64,000 nt of DNA from an uncultured Carboxylicivirga sp. (GTDB taxonomy: Bacteria; Bacteroidota; Bacteroidia; Bacteroidales; Marinilabiliaceae): NCBI GenBank assembly GCA_947491945.1, contig CANLLN010000020.1, positions 1-64,000 on the forward strand, written 5' to 3'. The number at the start of each line of letters is the position of its first letter. Positions within the stretch are counted from its first letter, which is position 1. Below, piece by piece: positions 42,801-49,585 of this stretch. The notes beneath the pieces are model-generated. The model did no database searches. It was not told the DNA's origin and saw only the letters and a list, made by a program, of their open reading frames with translations. Position numbers and translations under genes: made by a program.

Positions 42801-44216
42801 TTGCGCCCCGTTATGCTCACGGCCTCCGCAGCCGCTATGGGTTTCTTGCCAATGGCCATTTCAACAGGGGCCGGAGCCGAAGTGCAGCGTCCACTGGCAA
42901 CGGTTGTCATTGGCGGATTGTTCACGTCCACAATTCTAACCATGGTGGCTTTACCACTGTTGTTCGAAATATTCTACAACGTGAAGCGCATTAGTCTGTT
43001 TCCTTTCCGCATTATCAGAAAAGAAGCCGTATCGTTAGCGCTGCTTTTTATGGCAGGTAGTGTTGTTTGTGCCCAAAGTAATCGAACTGGCGAGCTTAGT
43101 CTGGAGCAGGCGGTGGCCATTGCCCTCGAAAATAATCAAGAGCTGGCCGCCTATCAGTTGCGCATTGAAGAAAGTGAGCACCTGGCAGCTACCGCTTATG
43201 CAATTGATAAAACCCAGCTCTACTATGAGCGGGATGCGAATAATATCGCTGCCAATGGTCATCCTTTAAATGTGTTGGGAGTAGAGCAAAGTTTTAGCTT
43301 TCCAACCGTTTATGGTACACAAAAAAAAGCGAACAATATTCGCACCCAGTTGGTGGAAAAGGACTACGAAAAACAGAAGCTTCAAGTGGTGAAAGAGGTG
43401 TCGCAGGTTTACCATGCCATCGTCTATCTGCAAAACAGAAAAGAGCTTTTATCGCAGGTGGACAGCGTGTATGCCGATTTCTCTGTAAATGCAGAAGAGC
43501 GTTTTGCGATGGGTGCCATCAGTCAGGTTGAGAAATTAAATGCACTCGCCAAGCATCAGCGCATACGAACCGTAGTAACAAAATTGAATTATGATCTCGA
43601 GATCGCCGGCGAGCAATTTAATACATTGTTGCAGACCGATAGTGTGTTAACCGTGCCGGCTCAGCCCCTTCGCTTGTTAGCGCTTCAGGCTTTTCAACCC
43701 GAGCAGAGCATTGAGCTGGCTAAGCTGATGCAGCAGGAGCAGCACCAGAATGCGCTATTGCGTGTTGAGAAACACAAGTTGCTGCCCGATATTTCCTTGG
43801 GCTATTACAACGGTACCAACTCACATGCAGGAGCCGACAATTATTCCGGGGTTTACGCAGGTGTATCCATTCCTTTGTTTTTTGGGGAACAACGCGCTCG
43901 AATTAAAGCGGGTAAGCTAGGTGTTGAAATTAGTCAGAAAATGCAGGCTCATTACCGACGTTCCTTAACCAGCACCTACCGTAACCTGCAGTCCGAACTG
44001 CTTAAATATCAAGGGGCGATAAGCTACTTCGAAGAGACTGGACTGACTTTGAGTCAAGAACTGCTAAAATCTGCCAACATGAGTTATGAGCTGGGTGATA
44101 TGAGTGTTCTGGAATTCATTATGACTGTGGAGAATGCCCTGCAATTAATGCAGGATTATTATGAGAATATTTATAAGTATAACAACCTGGTGCTGGAGCT
44201 TAACTACCTTCAGTAA
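39867..44216 (+). CDS. CzcA-type heavy-metal RND pump fused to a TolC-like outer-membrane factor
   Basis: The 1,449-residue frame joins two proteins that are separate in most bacteria. Residues 1-1040 are a complete CzcA/CusA-type RND pump: opening VRHKLIVILFTLTIVGAGIY, the TM4 proton-relay signature DFGIIIDGAVIIVE (from Asp400), GEFVPTLDEGDFV and late GIAVLNGIVLIEHL. The DFGxxxDGAVIxVE form is the one associated with Zn/Co/Cd pumps rather than Cu/Ag pumps. Residues about 1054-1070 (SLALLFMAGSVVCAQ) look like a signal peptide. Residues 1075-1449 are an OprM/TolC-family factor (SLEQAVAIALENNQELAAY, then a second half ending NNLVLELNYLQ). This fusion is known in Bacteroidota. An adaptor gene follows after 30 bp. 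Confidence 0.92.
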   Translation: MLSKIIGYSVRHKLIVILFTLTIVGAGIYSIVNIPIGAVPDITNNQVQVITTSSNLSTQEIEQFITAPVELEMANLPGVEEIRSVSKFGLSVVTVVFNDQIGTFLPRQLIAEKIKSATANIPAGFGEPEMGPITTGLGEIYQYVLDVKPGYEDRYSVMDLRTIQDWIVARQLSGIDGVVEVNSWGGYLKQFEIAVNPEQLASLDISLMDVFTALEANNSISGASYIEKSNQSYFIRGDGLVKSIEDIRQIVIKNRNGVPVLISHVADVKLGHANRYGAITANGSGEKVLGQIMMLKDANSKEVIKAVKQRVDEVQASLPEGVFINPVLERSELIGKTTFTVIENLVFGCIIVIFIVFLILGNLRSALVIGSMIPLSLLFTLSMMYVFGVDANLMSLGALDFGIIIDGAVIIVEFIVIQLSQKRGAVAKGSPDEKQSLMDDLTFTGASKMMNSAIFGQVIILIVFIPILVLTGVEGKMFRPMALSFSFAIIGAMILGLTWLPVAASLFLKPETTKKNKLTRLLMSAAYRSYEPVIRWACCHKKAVLGFSLVALLGTGILFARMGGEFVPTLDEGDFVIQPVLKTGTSLSKTIEMTTRMEQILKNKFPEVNQIVCRIGAAEVPTDPMSMEEIDMIIKLHPKSEWTSADSKEELAELFKEALSVIPGVEYEFTQPIEMRFNELITGVRADIAIKIFGEDLNYLDAKANEIKQLIEGVPGAADIILEKTVGLPQMSVAYNRSKIAYYGADIATLNRYLTMAFGGETTGLVFEGEKRFDMVVRLPEHNRKELGDIEDLLVPLNSGHQVPLKELATITIGQGPAKISRENTSRRVVVSVNVRNRDLKSVVADIDQLIEEQVSLPPGYYIQIGGQFENLKNATRRLLFAVPLALALIFIFLHFAFNSLRDAFLIFTAVPLSTVGGVVALWLRDMPFSVSAGIGFIALFGIAVLNGIVLIEHLKELKLNGNTKDTRTLIILGTKNRLRPVMLTASAAAMGFLPMAISTGAGAEVQRPLATVVIGGLFTSTILTMVALPLLFEIFYNVKRISLFPFRIIRKEAVSLALLFMAGSVVCAQSNRTGELSLEQAVAIALENNQELAAYQLRIEESEHLAATAYAIDKTQLYYERDANNIAANGHPLNVLGVEQSFSFPTVYGTQKKANNIRTQLVEKDYEKQKLQVVKEVSQVYHAIVYLQNRKELLSQVDSVYADFSVNAEERFAMGAISQVEKLNALAKHQRIRTVVTKLNYDLEIAGEQFNTLLQTDSVLTVPAQPLRLLALQAFQPEQSIELAKLMQQEQHQNALLRVEKHKLLPDISLGYYNGTNSHAGADNYSGVYAGVSIPLFFGEQRARIKAGKLGVEISQKMQAHYRRSLTSTYRNLQSELLKYQGAISYFEETGLTLSQELLKSANMSYELGDMSVLEFIMTVENALQLMQDYYENIYKYNNLVLELNYLQ

Positions 44217-44246
44217 AATAAATTTTATTTAATCAGACGATACAAC

Positions 44247-45377
44247 ATGAAACGAATTATAATAAAATCAGCCTTATTCACCAGCCTTACCTTAACTGTT
44301 CTTGCATGCTCTTCCCCAGGTGGACAAAGCAATGAAGAAGCTGGGAATCAATCGGAGTTTATTCAACTCACCAAGCAGCAGTATGCAATGGAAAAGATGG
44401 AAATTGCTGCTCCTACGCAGATGCTCTTTAAGTCGGGCATAAGTGCCAATGGGTATATCTGTGCGCAGCCCAATGGAGTGGCACAAATAAATACGATTTT
44501 GCCGGGGCGGGTGGAAGCCGTCTATGTAACGCTTGGGCAAAAAGTGAGGAAGGGCGAAAAACTAGCGTTAATATCTTCCGCTCAGTTGATTGATTGGCAG
44601 CAACAATATCTGAGAGCTATTGCATTAAAGAAGAAGCTTACGGCCGATTATAATCGTAGTAAAGCGCTCTATGGTTATAATATTGGCAGCGAAAAGGAGT
44701 TTCTCATGGTTGAGAGCGAGTACCGTTTAGTAGTAGCCGATTATAATGCACTTAGCCTGCAACTCCAACGCCTGAATCTCGATTTGGAGTCCATTGGAGC
44801 AGGCAATATTGTTGATAGTTACTTCCTTACATCTCCCATCGAAGGTGAATTAACACAGTTGAATTTGATGATAGGTGACGGTATTGAAGTTCAGGAGAAT
44901 ATCGCCGAGGTGGTGGATGCGAAGTCTCTGCAACTGAGTCTGTCAGTATATGAAAGGGATATGCCGCTTGTTAAAACCGGCAGTCCGGTTGTATTTCAGG
45001 TGGTGAATAGGGACAATGAGATGTTTACAGGACAACTCACTGCTGTTGCCAGGCGTGTGCAGGAGCATTCTAAAGCGATAGAGTGCCGGGCTTCGATTAA
45101 ACCCGAAGATATGCAGGAGTTTGTTTATAAATCCTATGTTAAGGCTCAAATCATCACTCGTCAGAAAGAAGCCTTGGGGCTGCCTGAAGAAGCGCTTGTT
45201 AAGCAAGAAGACGACAGCTATTATTTTGTTGTAAAGAAACAGGAGAGTCAGTTGTATTTCCTTGAAAAGAAAAAGGCAATTGTTGGCGATAGCTATAATG
45301 GCTTTGTGGAAGTACAAAATGCCTTGCCTAACGAACAGGTTATTACCAGCGGAGTATATAATCTGCAGGTGGATTAA
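44247..45377 (+). CDS. CzcB-type periplasmic adaptor lipoprotein of the metal efflux pump
   Basis: The 376-residue product has a lipoprotein signal ending LTVLAC, so it is probably anchored to the inner membrane through Cys21. The membrane-fusion-protein layout is visible: a barrel-sandwich half (GRVEAVYVTLGQKVRKGEKLALI), a helical hairpin (about 115-175), the second lipoyl half (SPIEGELTQLNLMIGDGIE) and beta-barrel/membrane-proximal segments to the end. It should bridge the RND part and the TolC-like part encoded just upstream. No His-rich metal-binding extension is seen. There is no terminator before apbE 70 bp downstream. Confidence 0.9.
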   Translation: MKRIIIKSALFTSLTLTVLACSSPGGQSNEEAGNQSEFIQLTKQQYAMEKMEIAAPTQMLFKSGISANGYICAQPNGVAQINTILPGRVEAVYVTLGQKVRKGEKLALISSAQLIDWQQQYLRAIALKKKLTADYNRSKALYGYNIGSEKEFLMVESEYRLVVADYNALSLQLQRLNLDLESIGAGNIVDSYFLTSPIEGELTQLNLMIGDGIEVQENIAEVVDAKSLQLSLSVYERDMPLVKTGSPVVFQVVNRDNEMFTGQLTAVARRVQEHSKAIECRASIKPEDMQEFVYKSYVKAQIITRQKEALGLPEEALVKQEDDSYYFVVKKQESQLYFLEKKKAIVGDSYNGFVEVQNALPNEQVITSGVYNLQVD

Positions 45378-45447
45378 CAGGTGTGAAAAAGAGTGGGCCG
45401 GTTTGGGATTTAAGAAGGTATTTTACCAAATTTGTTCGCTAAAACAA

Positions 45448-46461
45448 ATGACGATGCGAGAAACGCTTAATGTATTGCTGACAATCATGATCGTGCTTGG
45501 CTTGTTTGCCTGCCAGCCGAAAAAGGAATATATCCGCAACGAGGGTCTTATTTTTGGCACAATTTATCACCTGAGCTATGAGGCTTCAGAAGATTTATCC
45601 GACACCATTCAGAGCACCTTAAATGCCTTTGACTGGTCCATGTCCACTTATAAAGAAGAGTCGGTGATCAGCAAGATCAACCGGAATGAGTCGGATGAGA
45701 CCGATGCTTATTTTCGGGCGGTGTTTAACACGGCTAAAGAAATAACAGCGGCTACCAATGGGGCTTTTGATATGACGATTGCTCCATTGGTTAATCTGTG
45801 GGGCTTTGGTTTCTCAAAAAAAGACAGTGTCACAGAGGCCGCCATCGATTCCATCCGGAATTTCGTGGGCATGGACAAGGTGCACTTGAAGGGAACGCGC
45901 CTTGTAAAAGACCGTCCTGAAATAATGTTGGATGGCAGTGCCATTGCCAAAGGTTTTTCGGTGGATGTGATTGCCAAATTACTGGAGGATTATGGCGTTA
46001 GCAACTATATGGTGGAGATAGGCGGCGAAATGCGGGTGAAAGGACATAACCCGGAGGGCAAAAGCTGGCGCGTGGGTATCGACAAGCCCATTGATGATCC
46101 GGCGGTGCTAAATCGTCAGCTGCAGGAAATAATTGGTATCAGTGATGTGGCGCTGGCTACTTCCGGTAACTATCGTAACTTTTATATTAAAGGCGGTAAA
46201 AAATACGCCCATACCATCAGCCCTTATACCGGCTATCCCGTTGATCATCGTCTGCTGGGCGTGTCGGTACTGGCACCCGATTGTATGACAGCCGATGCCT
46301 ACGCCACTGCTTTTATGGTGCTGGGCTTTGAAAAGAGCATGGCTTTAGTGAAGGCAGACAGCAGTCTGGAGGCCTACTTTATATTGGATGGCGTGGAAGA
46401 TGAGGCCTATGAAGTGGCCATGACCGAGGGTTTTTCAAAATTCATCATTGATACAAACTAA
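45448..46461 (+). CDS. apbE: FAD:protein FMN transferase, lipoprotein
   Basis: The ATG at 45448 (MTMRETLNVL) is chosen because it gives a lipoprotein signal with Cys22 (IVLGLFAC). An in-frame ATG further upstream at 45262 would overlap the adaptor gene by more than 100 bp and has non-family sequence. The 337-residue protein has ApbE signatures: WSMSTYKEESVISKIN, DMTIAPLVNLWGFG, the FAD/Mg site LDGSAIAKGFSVD, HTISPYTGYP (255-264) and MTADAYATA (280-288). ApbE transfers FMN from FAD to threonines in proteins such as NqrB and NqrC, both encoded in this window. It sits 70 bp behind the metal pump genes and 6 kb after nqrF. Confidence 0.94.
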   Translation: MTMRETLNVLLTIMIVLGLFACQPKKEYIRNEGLIFGTIYHLSYEASEDLSDTIQSTLNAFDWSMSTYKEESVISKINRNESDETDAYFRAVFNTAKEITAATNGAFDMTIAPLVNLWGFGFSKKDSVTEAAIDSIRNFVGMDKVHLKGTRLVKDRPEIMLDGSAIAKGFSVDVIAKLLEDYGVSNYMVEIGGEMRVKGHNPEGKSWRVGIDKPIDDPAVLNRQLQEIIGISDVALATSGNYRNFYIKGGKKYAHTISPYTGYPVDHRLLGVSVLAPDCMTADAYATAFMVLGFEKSMALVKADSSLEAYFILDGVEDEAYEVAMTEGFSKFIIDTN

Positions 46462-46483
46462 CTGTTTAATAATCAATAACCAA

Positions 46484-46523
46484 AAAGGCCGCAGGTATTG
46501 TTATAGCAACACCTGCGGCCTTT
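46484..46523. terminator. Bidirectional terminator between apbE and the small membrane protein gene
   Basis: AAAGGCCGCAGGT (46484-46496) and ACCTGCGGCCTTT (46511-46523) form a perfect 13-bp stem with a 14-base loop. Both sides end in A/T runs. Confidence 0.85.
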
Positions 46524-46580
46524 GTATTTTACTTAGCAGCGTTAGCCTGAAAATATTAATTTCAGCTCAGCACTTTTTTA

Positions 46581-46823
46581 TTAACAGCTGGTGGTCTGAC
46601 TCTCAAAGTCACCATCCAGTTTCAATGGTTTAATCTTGAAGGCCTCTTTCCGAGCCAACTTATCCTGTGTGGTGGCACAGTAAATACCCTTATCGTTAAG
46701 CGCCTTATTGCCACCAATGTGTGAATTGGGAAACTTCCCGTTTTTTTGAAGTATAATACGAATTGCCATCAGAATAAAGACAATCCCCATCAACAAAATT
46801 GTTACTAATAAAACCGGCCACAT
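46581..46823 (-). CDS. Small single-TM membrane protein, possible Nqr maturation factor
   Basis: The start at 46823 (MWPVLLVTILLMG) is preferred; a Met eight codons upstream adds charged residues. The 80-residue product has one N-terminal transmembrane helix (about 3-22), then KNGKFPNSHIGGNKALNDKG, a lone Cys in IYCATT and a Cys at the very C-terminus. Size, topology and place beside apbE recall NqrM, a small Cys-containing membrane protein needed for the NqrD/E iron-sulfur centre, but the usual cysteine cluster is reduced. The similarity is suggestive only. The gene is convergent with apbE across a bidirectional hairpin. Confidence 0.6.
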   Translation of the reverse strand: MWPVLLVTILLMGIVFILMAIRIILQKNGKFPNSHIGGNKALNDKGIYCATTQDKLARKEAFKIKPLKLDGDFESQTTSC

Positions 46824-46932
46824 AATCTCTCCTTTTAATTTCGGCACAAAAATACTAAAATTTACTGTTAGGCAAACAAACGATGTGCTTCAGATGTTTG
46901 ATAGTTGCCCGTAAATAATGACACATTCTTAG

Positions 46933-46940
46933 TAATTTTG
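46933..46940 (+). promoter_or_regulatory. Putative -7 box for the E1 dehydrogenase gene
   Basis: TAATTTTG is an exact TAnnTTTG match, ending 35 bp before the ATG at 46976. Confidence 0.5.
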
Positions 46941-46975
46941 TGTCCTAGCAACTAAAAACAGTAAAAATCATAAAT

Positions 46976-49399
46976 ATGTCGGTAGAAGTAAGCGAGCTCA
47001 GCTTTGCTGAATTTAAAAAAGAAGTGCATAACGACTACAAAATAGCCTGTATGAGCCGTAATATGAGTCTTTTGGCCCGCAAGGAAGTGCTTGGGGGGAA
47101 GGCTAAGTTCGGCATCTTTGGCGATGGGAAAGAATTACCGCAGATTGCCATGGCCAAGCAGTTTAAAAAGGGTGACTGGCGATCGGGATATTATCGCGAT
47201 CAGACTTTTATCCTGGCGGCCGGCATGATGACACCCAAGCAGTTTTTTGCTCAGCTGTATGGCGAAACACGAACGGATCTGAACCCAGACAACGGAGGAC
47301 GTTCCTTTAATAATCATTTTGGCACCCGCCTGATTGACGATGCAGGCAACTGGAAGCGTTTGAGCGAAATGAAGTGTAGCTCTTCGGATATCTCTCCCAC
47401 GGCAGGCCAGATGCCTCGCCTCGTGGGGCTGGCTATGGCGTCAAAGCTCTACCGCAATAACCCGGCGTTAAAGCCCTTCGATCAGTTTAGTAACAACGGT
47501 AACGAAGTGGCCTTTGGTACCATTGGCGATGCCAGTACTTCAGAGGGGCACTTCTTTGAGACGCTTAATGCCGCCAGTGTATTGCAAATACCCATGGCCG
47601 TATCGGTTTGGGATGATGGCTACGGTATATCGGTGCCTAAAAAAGTGCAGACTACAAAAGAGAGTATCAGCAAAGTCATGCGGGGGTTTGAAAAAGGCTC
47701 CAAGGATAAAAATGGAATGCTTATTTATACCGCCAAGGGTTGGGACTATGCCGGCCTGTGTCAGATGTATGAAAAAGGTATTAAACGCTGCCGTGAAGAA
47801 CATGTACCCGTTTTGTTTCATGTGGAGGAGCTGACCCAGCCTGTGGGACACTCTACCAGTGGCTCGCACGAACGCTATAAATCAGCCGAGCGCCTGCAGT
47901 GGGAAAAGGAACACGATGGCTTGCACAAAATGCGCCTGTGGATGCTGGACAGCAAGCTGGCTACCGAAGATGATTTGACGGCCATTGAAGAAACAGCGCT
48001 CGAAGAAGTTAGGTTGGCGCAGAAGGCCGCCTATAAGGAATTTATGGATGCGTTTAAAGCCGAACGGGATGCTTTGCTGGCCATTATCACGCAGAAGGAG
48101 TGTGCCTGTAGTGATATTAAGCAGGATAAGATTGATGGTATTGTAACGGAGCTTAAGTCATCACTGGCACTCAATCGCAAGGAGATACTGAGTGCTGCCC
48201 GTAAGGTATTGCGCCATTATTGTGCCGGCTGTGAAAAACCTGGTAGTATGAAATCGCGTCTGAAAGACTGGGTGAAGAAATACAACGAAGAAGGACGTGA
48301 AAATTACACGCGCTGGCTCTACTGTGAGGATGAGCATGCAGCACTTGCAGTGAAGTCGGTACCGCCTGCCTACGATAACGAGGCAAAGTCTGTGACCGGC
48401 CGTGAAATACTACGAGATAACTTTGATCGACTCTTCGCTGCCGATCCCAGAGTGGTCACCTTTGGTGAAGATACCGGCTTTTTAGGGGGCGTAAATCAAA
48501 CCATGGAGGGTATGCAAGAGAAATATGGTGATATGCGTGTGCGGGATACAGGTATTCGTGAGACCACTATATTGGGCAAAGGCATTGGTCTGGCGTTACG
48601 AGGGTTACGACCCATTGCCGAGATACAGTATTTCGACTATCTGCTCTATGCTTTGCAGACCATGAGCGATGACTTAGCCACTACACGCTACCGCACCAAG
48701 AATGGACAGAAGGCACCGGTGATTGTGCGTACTCGGGGGCACCGTCTGGAAGGTATCTGGCACAGTGGTTCACCCCTGAGTATGGTCATCAATTCCATAC
48801 GGGGCGTGTATGTATGTGTGCCTCGCGATATGACCCGTGCCGCCGGCTTTTATAACACCCTGCTGTCCGCCGATGATCCGGCCCTGGTGATTGAGCCACT
48901 CAATGGCTATCGCCTGCGCGAAAAACTGCCTAATAACCTTGGGGAGTTTAAAATTCCGCTGGGCGTGCCCGAAATTATGCAGGAAGGTAAAGATGTGACG
49001 CTCGTAACCTATGGCTCTTGCGTAAGAATTGCGCAGGATGCTGTTAGTCAGCTGGCTGATATCGGCATCTCGGTGGAGTTGATTGATGTTCAAACCTTGT
49101 TGCCCTTCGATGTGCAGGGTGTGATACTGGAATCGGTGAAGAAAACCAATCGGGTAGTATTCTTCGACGAGGATGTGCCGGGCGGTGCCACCGCCTATAT
49201 GATGCATAAGGTTGTGGAGGAGCAAGGCGCTTTCTATCACCTCGACGCATCGCCCAAAACGGTGACGGCCAAGGATCACCGGCCTGCCTATGGCACCGAT
49301 GGTGATTATTTTAGTAATCCCAGTGCCGAAGACGTGTATGAGACCATCTATGCACTCATGGCTGAGTTTGATCCCAAACGTTTCCCATCCATCTATTAA
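46976..49399 (+). CDS. 2-oxoacid dehydrogenase E1, fused alpha and beta subunits
   Basis: The 807-residue protein is thiamine-diphosphate dependent. The alpha part (1 to about 400) has YYRDQTFILAAGM and the cofactor motif GDASTSEGHFFETLNAA (about 185-201) with WDDGYGIS. A linker of about 70 residues follows. The beta part (about 470-807) has FGEDTGFLGGVNQTMEG, RDTGIRETTILGKGIGLA and DEDVPGGATAYM. It decarboxylates a 2-oxoacid and passes the acyl group to an E2 lipoyl protein. The layout resembles the branched-chain or generic E1 fusion found across Bacteroidota; the substrate cannot be read from sequence alone. No E2 or E3 gene is next to it. A strong terminator follows. Confidence 0.92.
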   Translation: MSVEVSELSFAEFKKEVHNDYKIACMSRNMSLLARKEVLGGKAKFGIFGDGKELPQIAMAKQFKKGDWRSGYYRDQTFILAAGMMTPKQFFAQLYGETRTDLNPDNGGRSFNNHFGTRLIDDAGNWKRLSEMKCSSSDISPTAGQMPRLVGLAMASKLYRNNPALKPFDQFSNNGNEVAFGTIGDASTSEGHFFETLNAASVLQIPMAVSVWDDGYGISVPKKVQTTKESISKVMRGFEKGSKDKNGMLIYTAKGWDYAGLCQMYEKGIKRCREEHVPVLFHVEELTQPVGHSTSGSHERYKSAERLQWEKEHDGLHKMRLWMLDSKLATEDDLTAIEETALEEVRLAQKAAYKEFMDAFKAERDALLAIITQKECACSDIKQDKIDGIVTELKSSLALNRKEILSAARKVLRHYCAGCEKPGSMKSRLKDWVKKYNEEGRENYTRWLYCEDEHAALAVKSVPPAYDNEAKSVTGREILRDNFDRLFAADPRVVTFGEDTGFLGGVNQTMEGMQEKYGDMRVRDTGIRETTILGKGIGLALRGLRPIAEIQYFDYLLYALQTMSDDLATTRYRTKNGQKAPVIVRTRGHRLEGIWHSGSPLSMVINSIRGVYVCVPRDMTRAAGFYNTLLSADDPALVIEPLNGYRLREKLPNNLGEFKIPLGVPEIMQEGKDVTLVTYGSCVRIAQDAVSQLADIGISVELIDVQTLLPFDVQGVILESVKKTNRVVFFDEDVPGGATAYMMHKVVEEQGAFYHLDASPKTVTAKDHRPAYGTDGDYFSNPSAEDVYETIYALMAEFDPKRFPSIY

Positions 49400-49430
49400 A
49401 CGATAGGGGATAATCTGGAAGATAAAATAT

Positions 49431-49490
49431 AGACCTTAGCATCAAGTAAAATGCAATATATTAGCTTGATGCTAAGGTCTTTTGTTTGTT
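49431..49490 (+). terminator. Intrinsic terminator of the E1 gene
   Basis: AGACCTTAGCATCAAG (49431-49446) pairs perfectly with CTTGATGCTAAGGTCT (49465-49480), a 16-bp stem followed by TTTGTTTGTT. Confidence 0.88.
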
Positions 49491-49508
49491 AGTGCTTTGT
49501 AAGCCAGT

Positions 49509-49573
49509 CTCATTACTCTGTACTTGCCACTCATTACTTTCTTCTTTGCACTCCCTGCTCACCTCTCGTTACT
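49509..49573 (+). repeat. Three short CTCATTACT-type repeats between the E1 and nhaC genes
   Basis: CTCATTACT occurs at 49509-49517 and 49530-49538, and CTCGTTACT at 49565-49573. The same phrase is part of the hairpin between nqrA and nqrB (34649-34657). This looks like the degenerate spacer sequence common in intergenic regions of this phylum. Confidence 0.5.
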
Positions 49574-49585
49574 CAAACCTCACTA

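Noticed and set aside
45262-45447. Upstream extension of apbE to an ATG at 45262
   Set aside because: It would overlap the adaptor gene by 116 bp and destroys the lipoprotein signal that starts at 45448.
48770-49279. 169-aa minus-strand frame within the E1 beta part
   Set aside because: Lies opposite a well-conserved coding region and has the His-rich composition of antisense frames.
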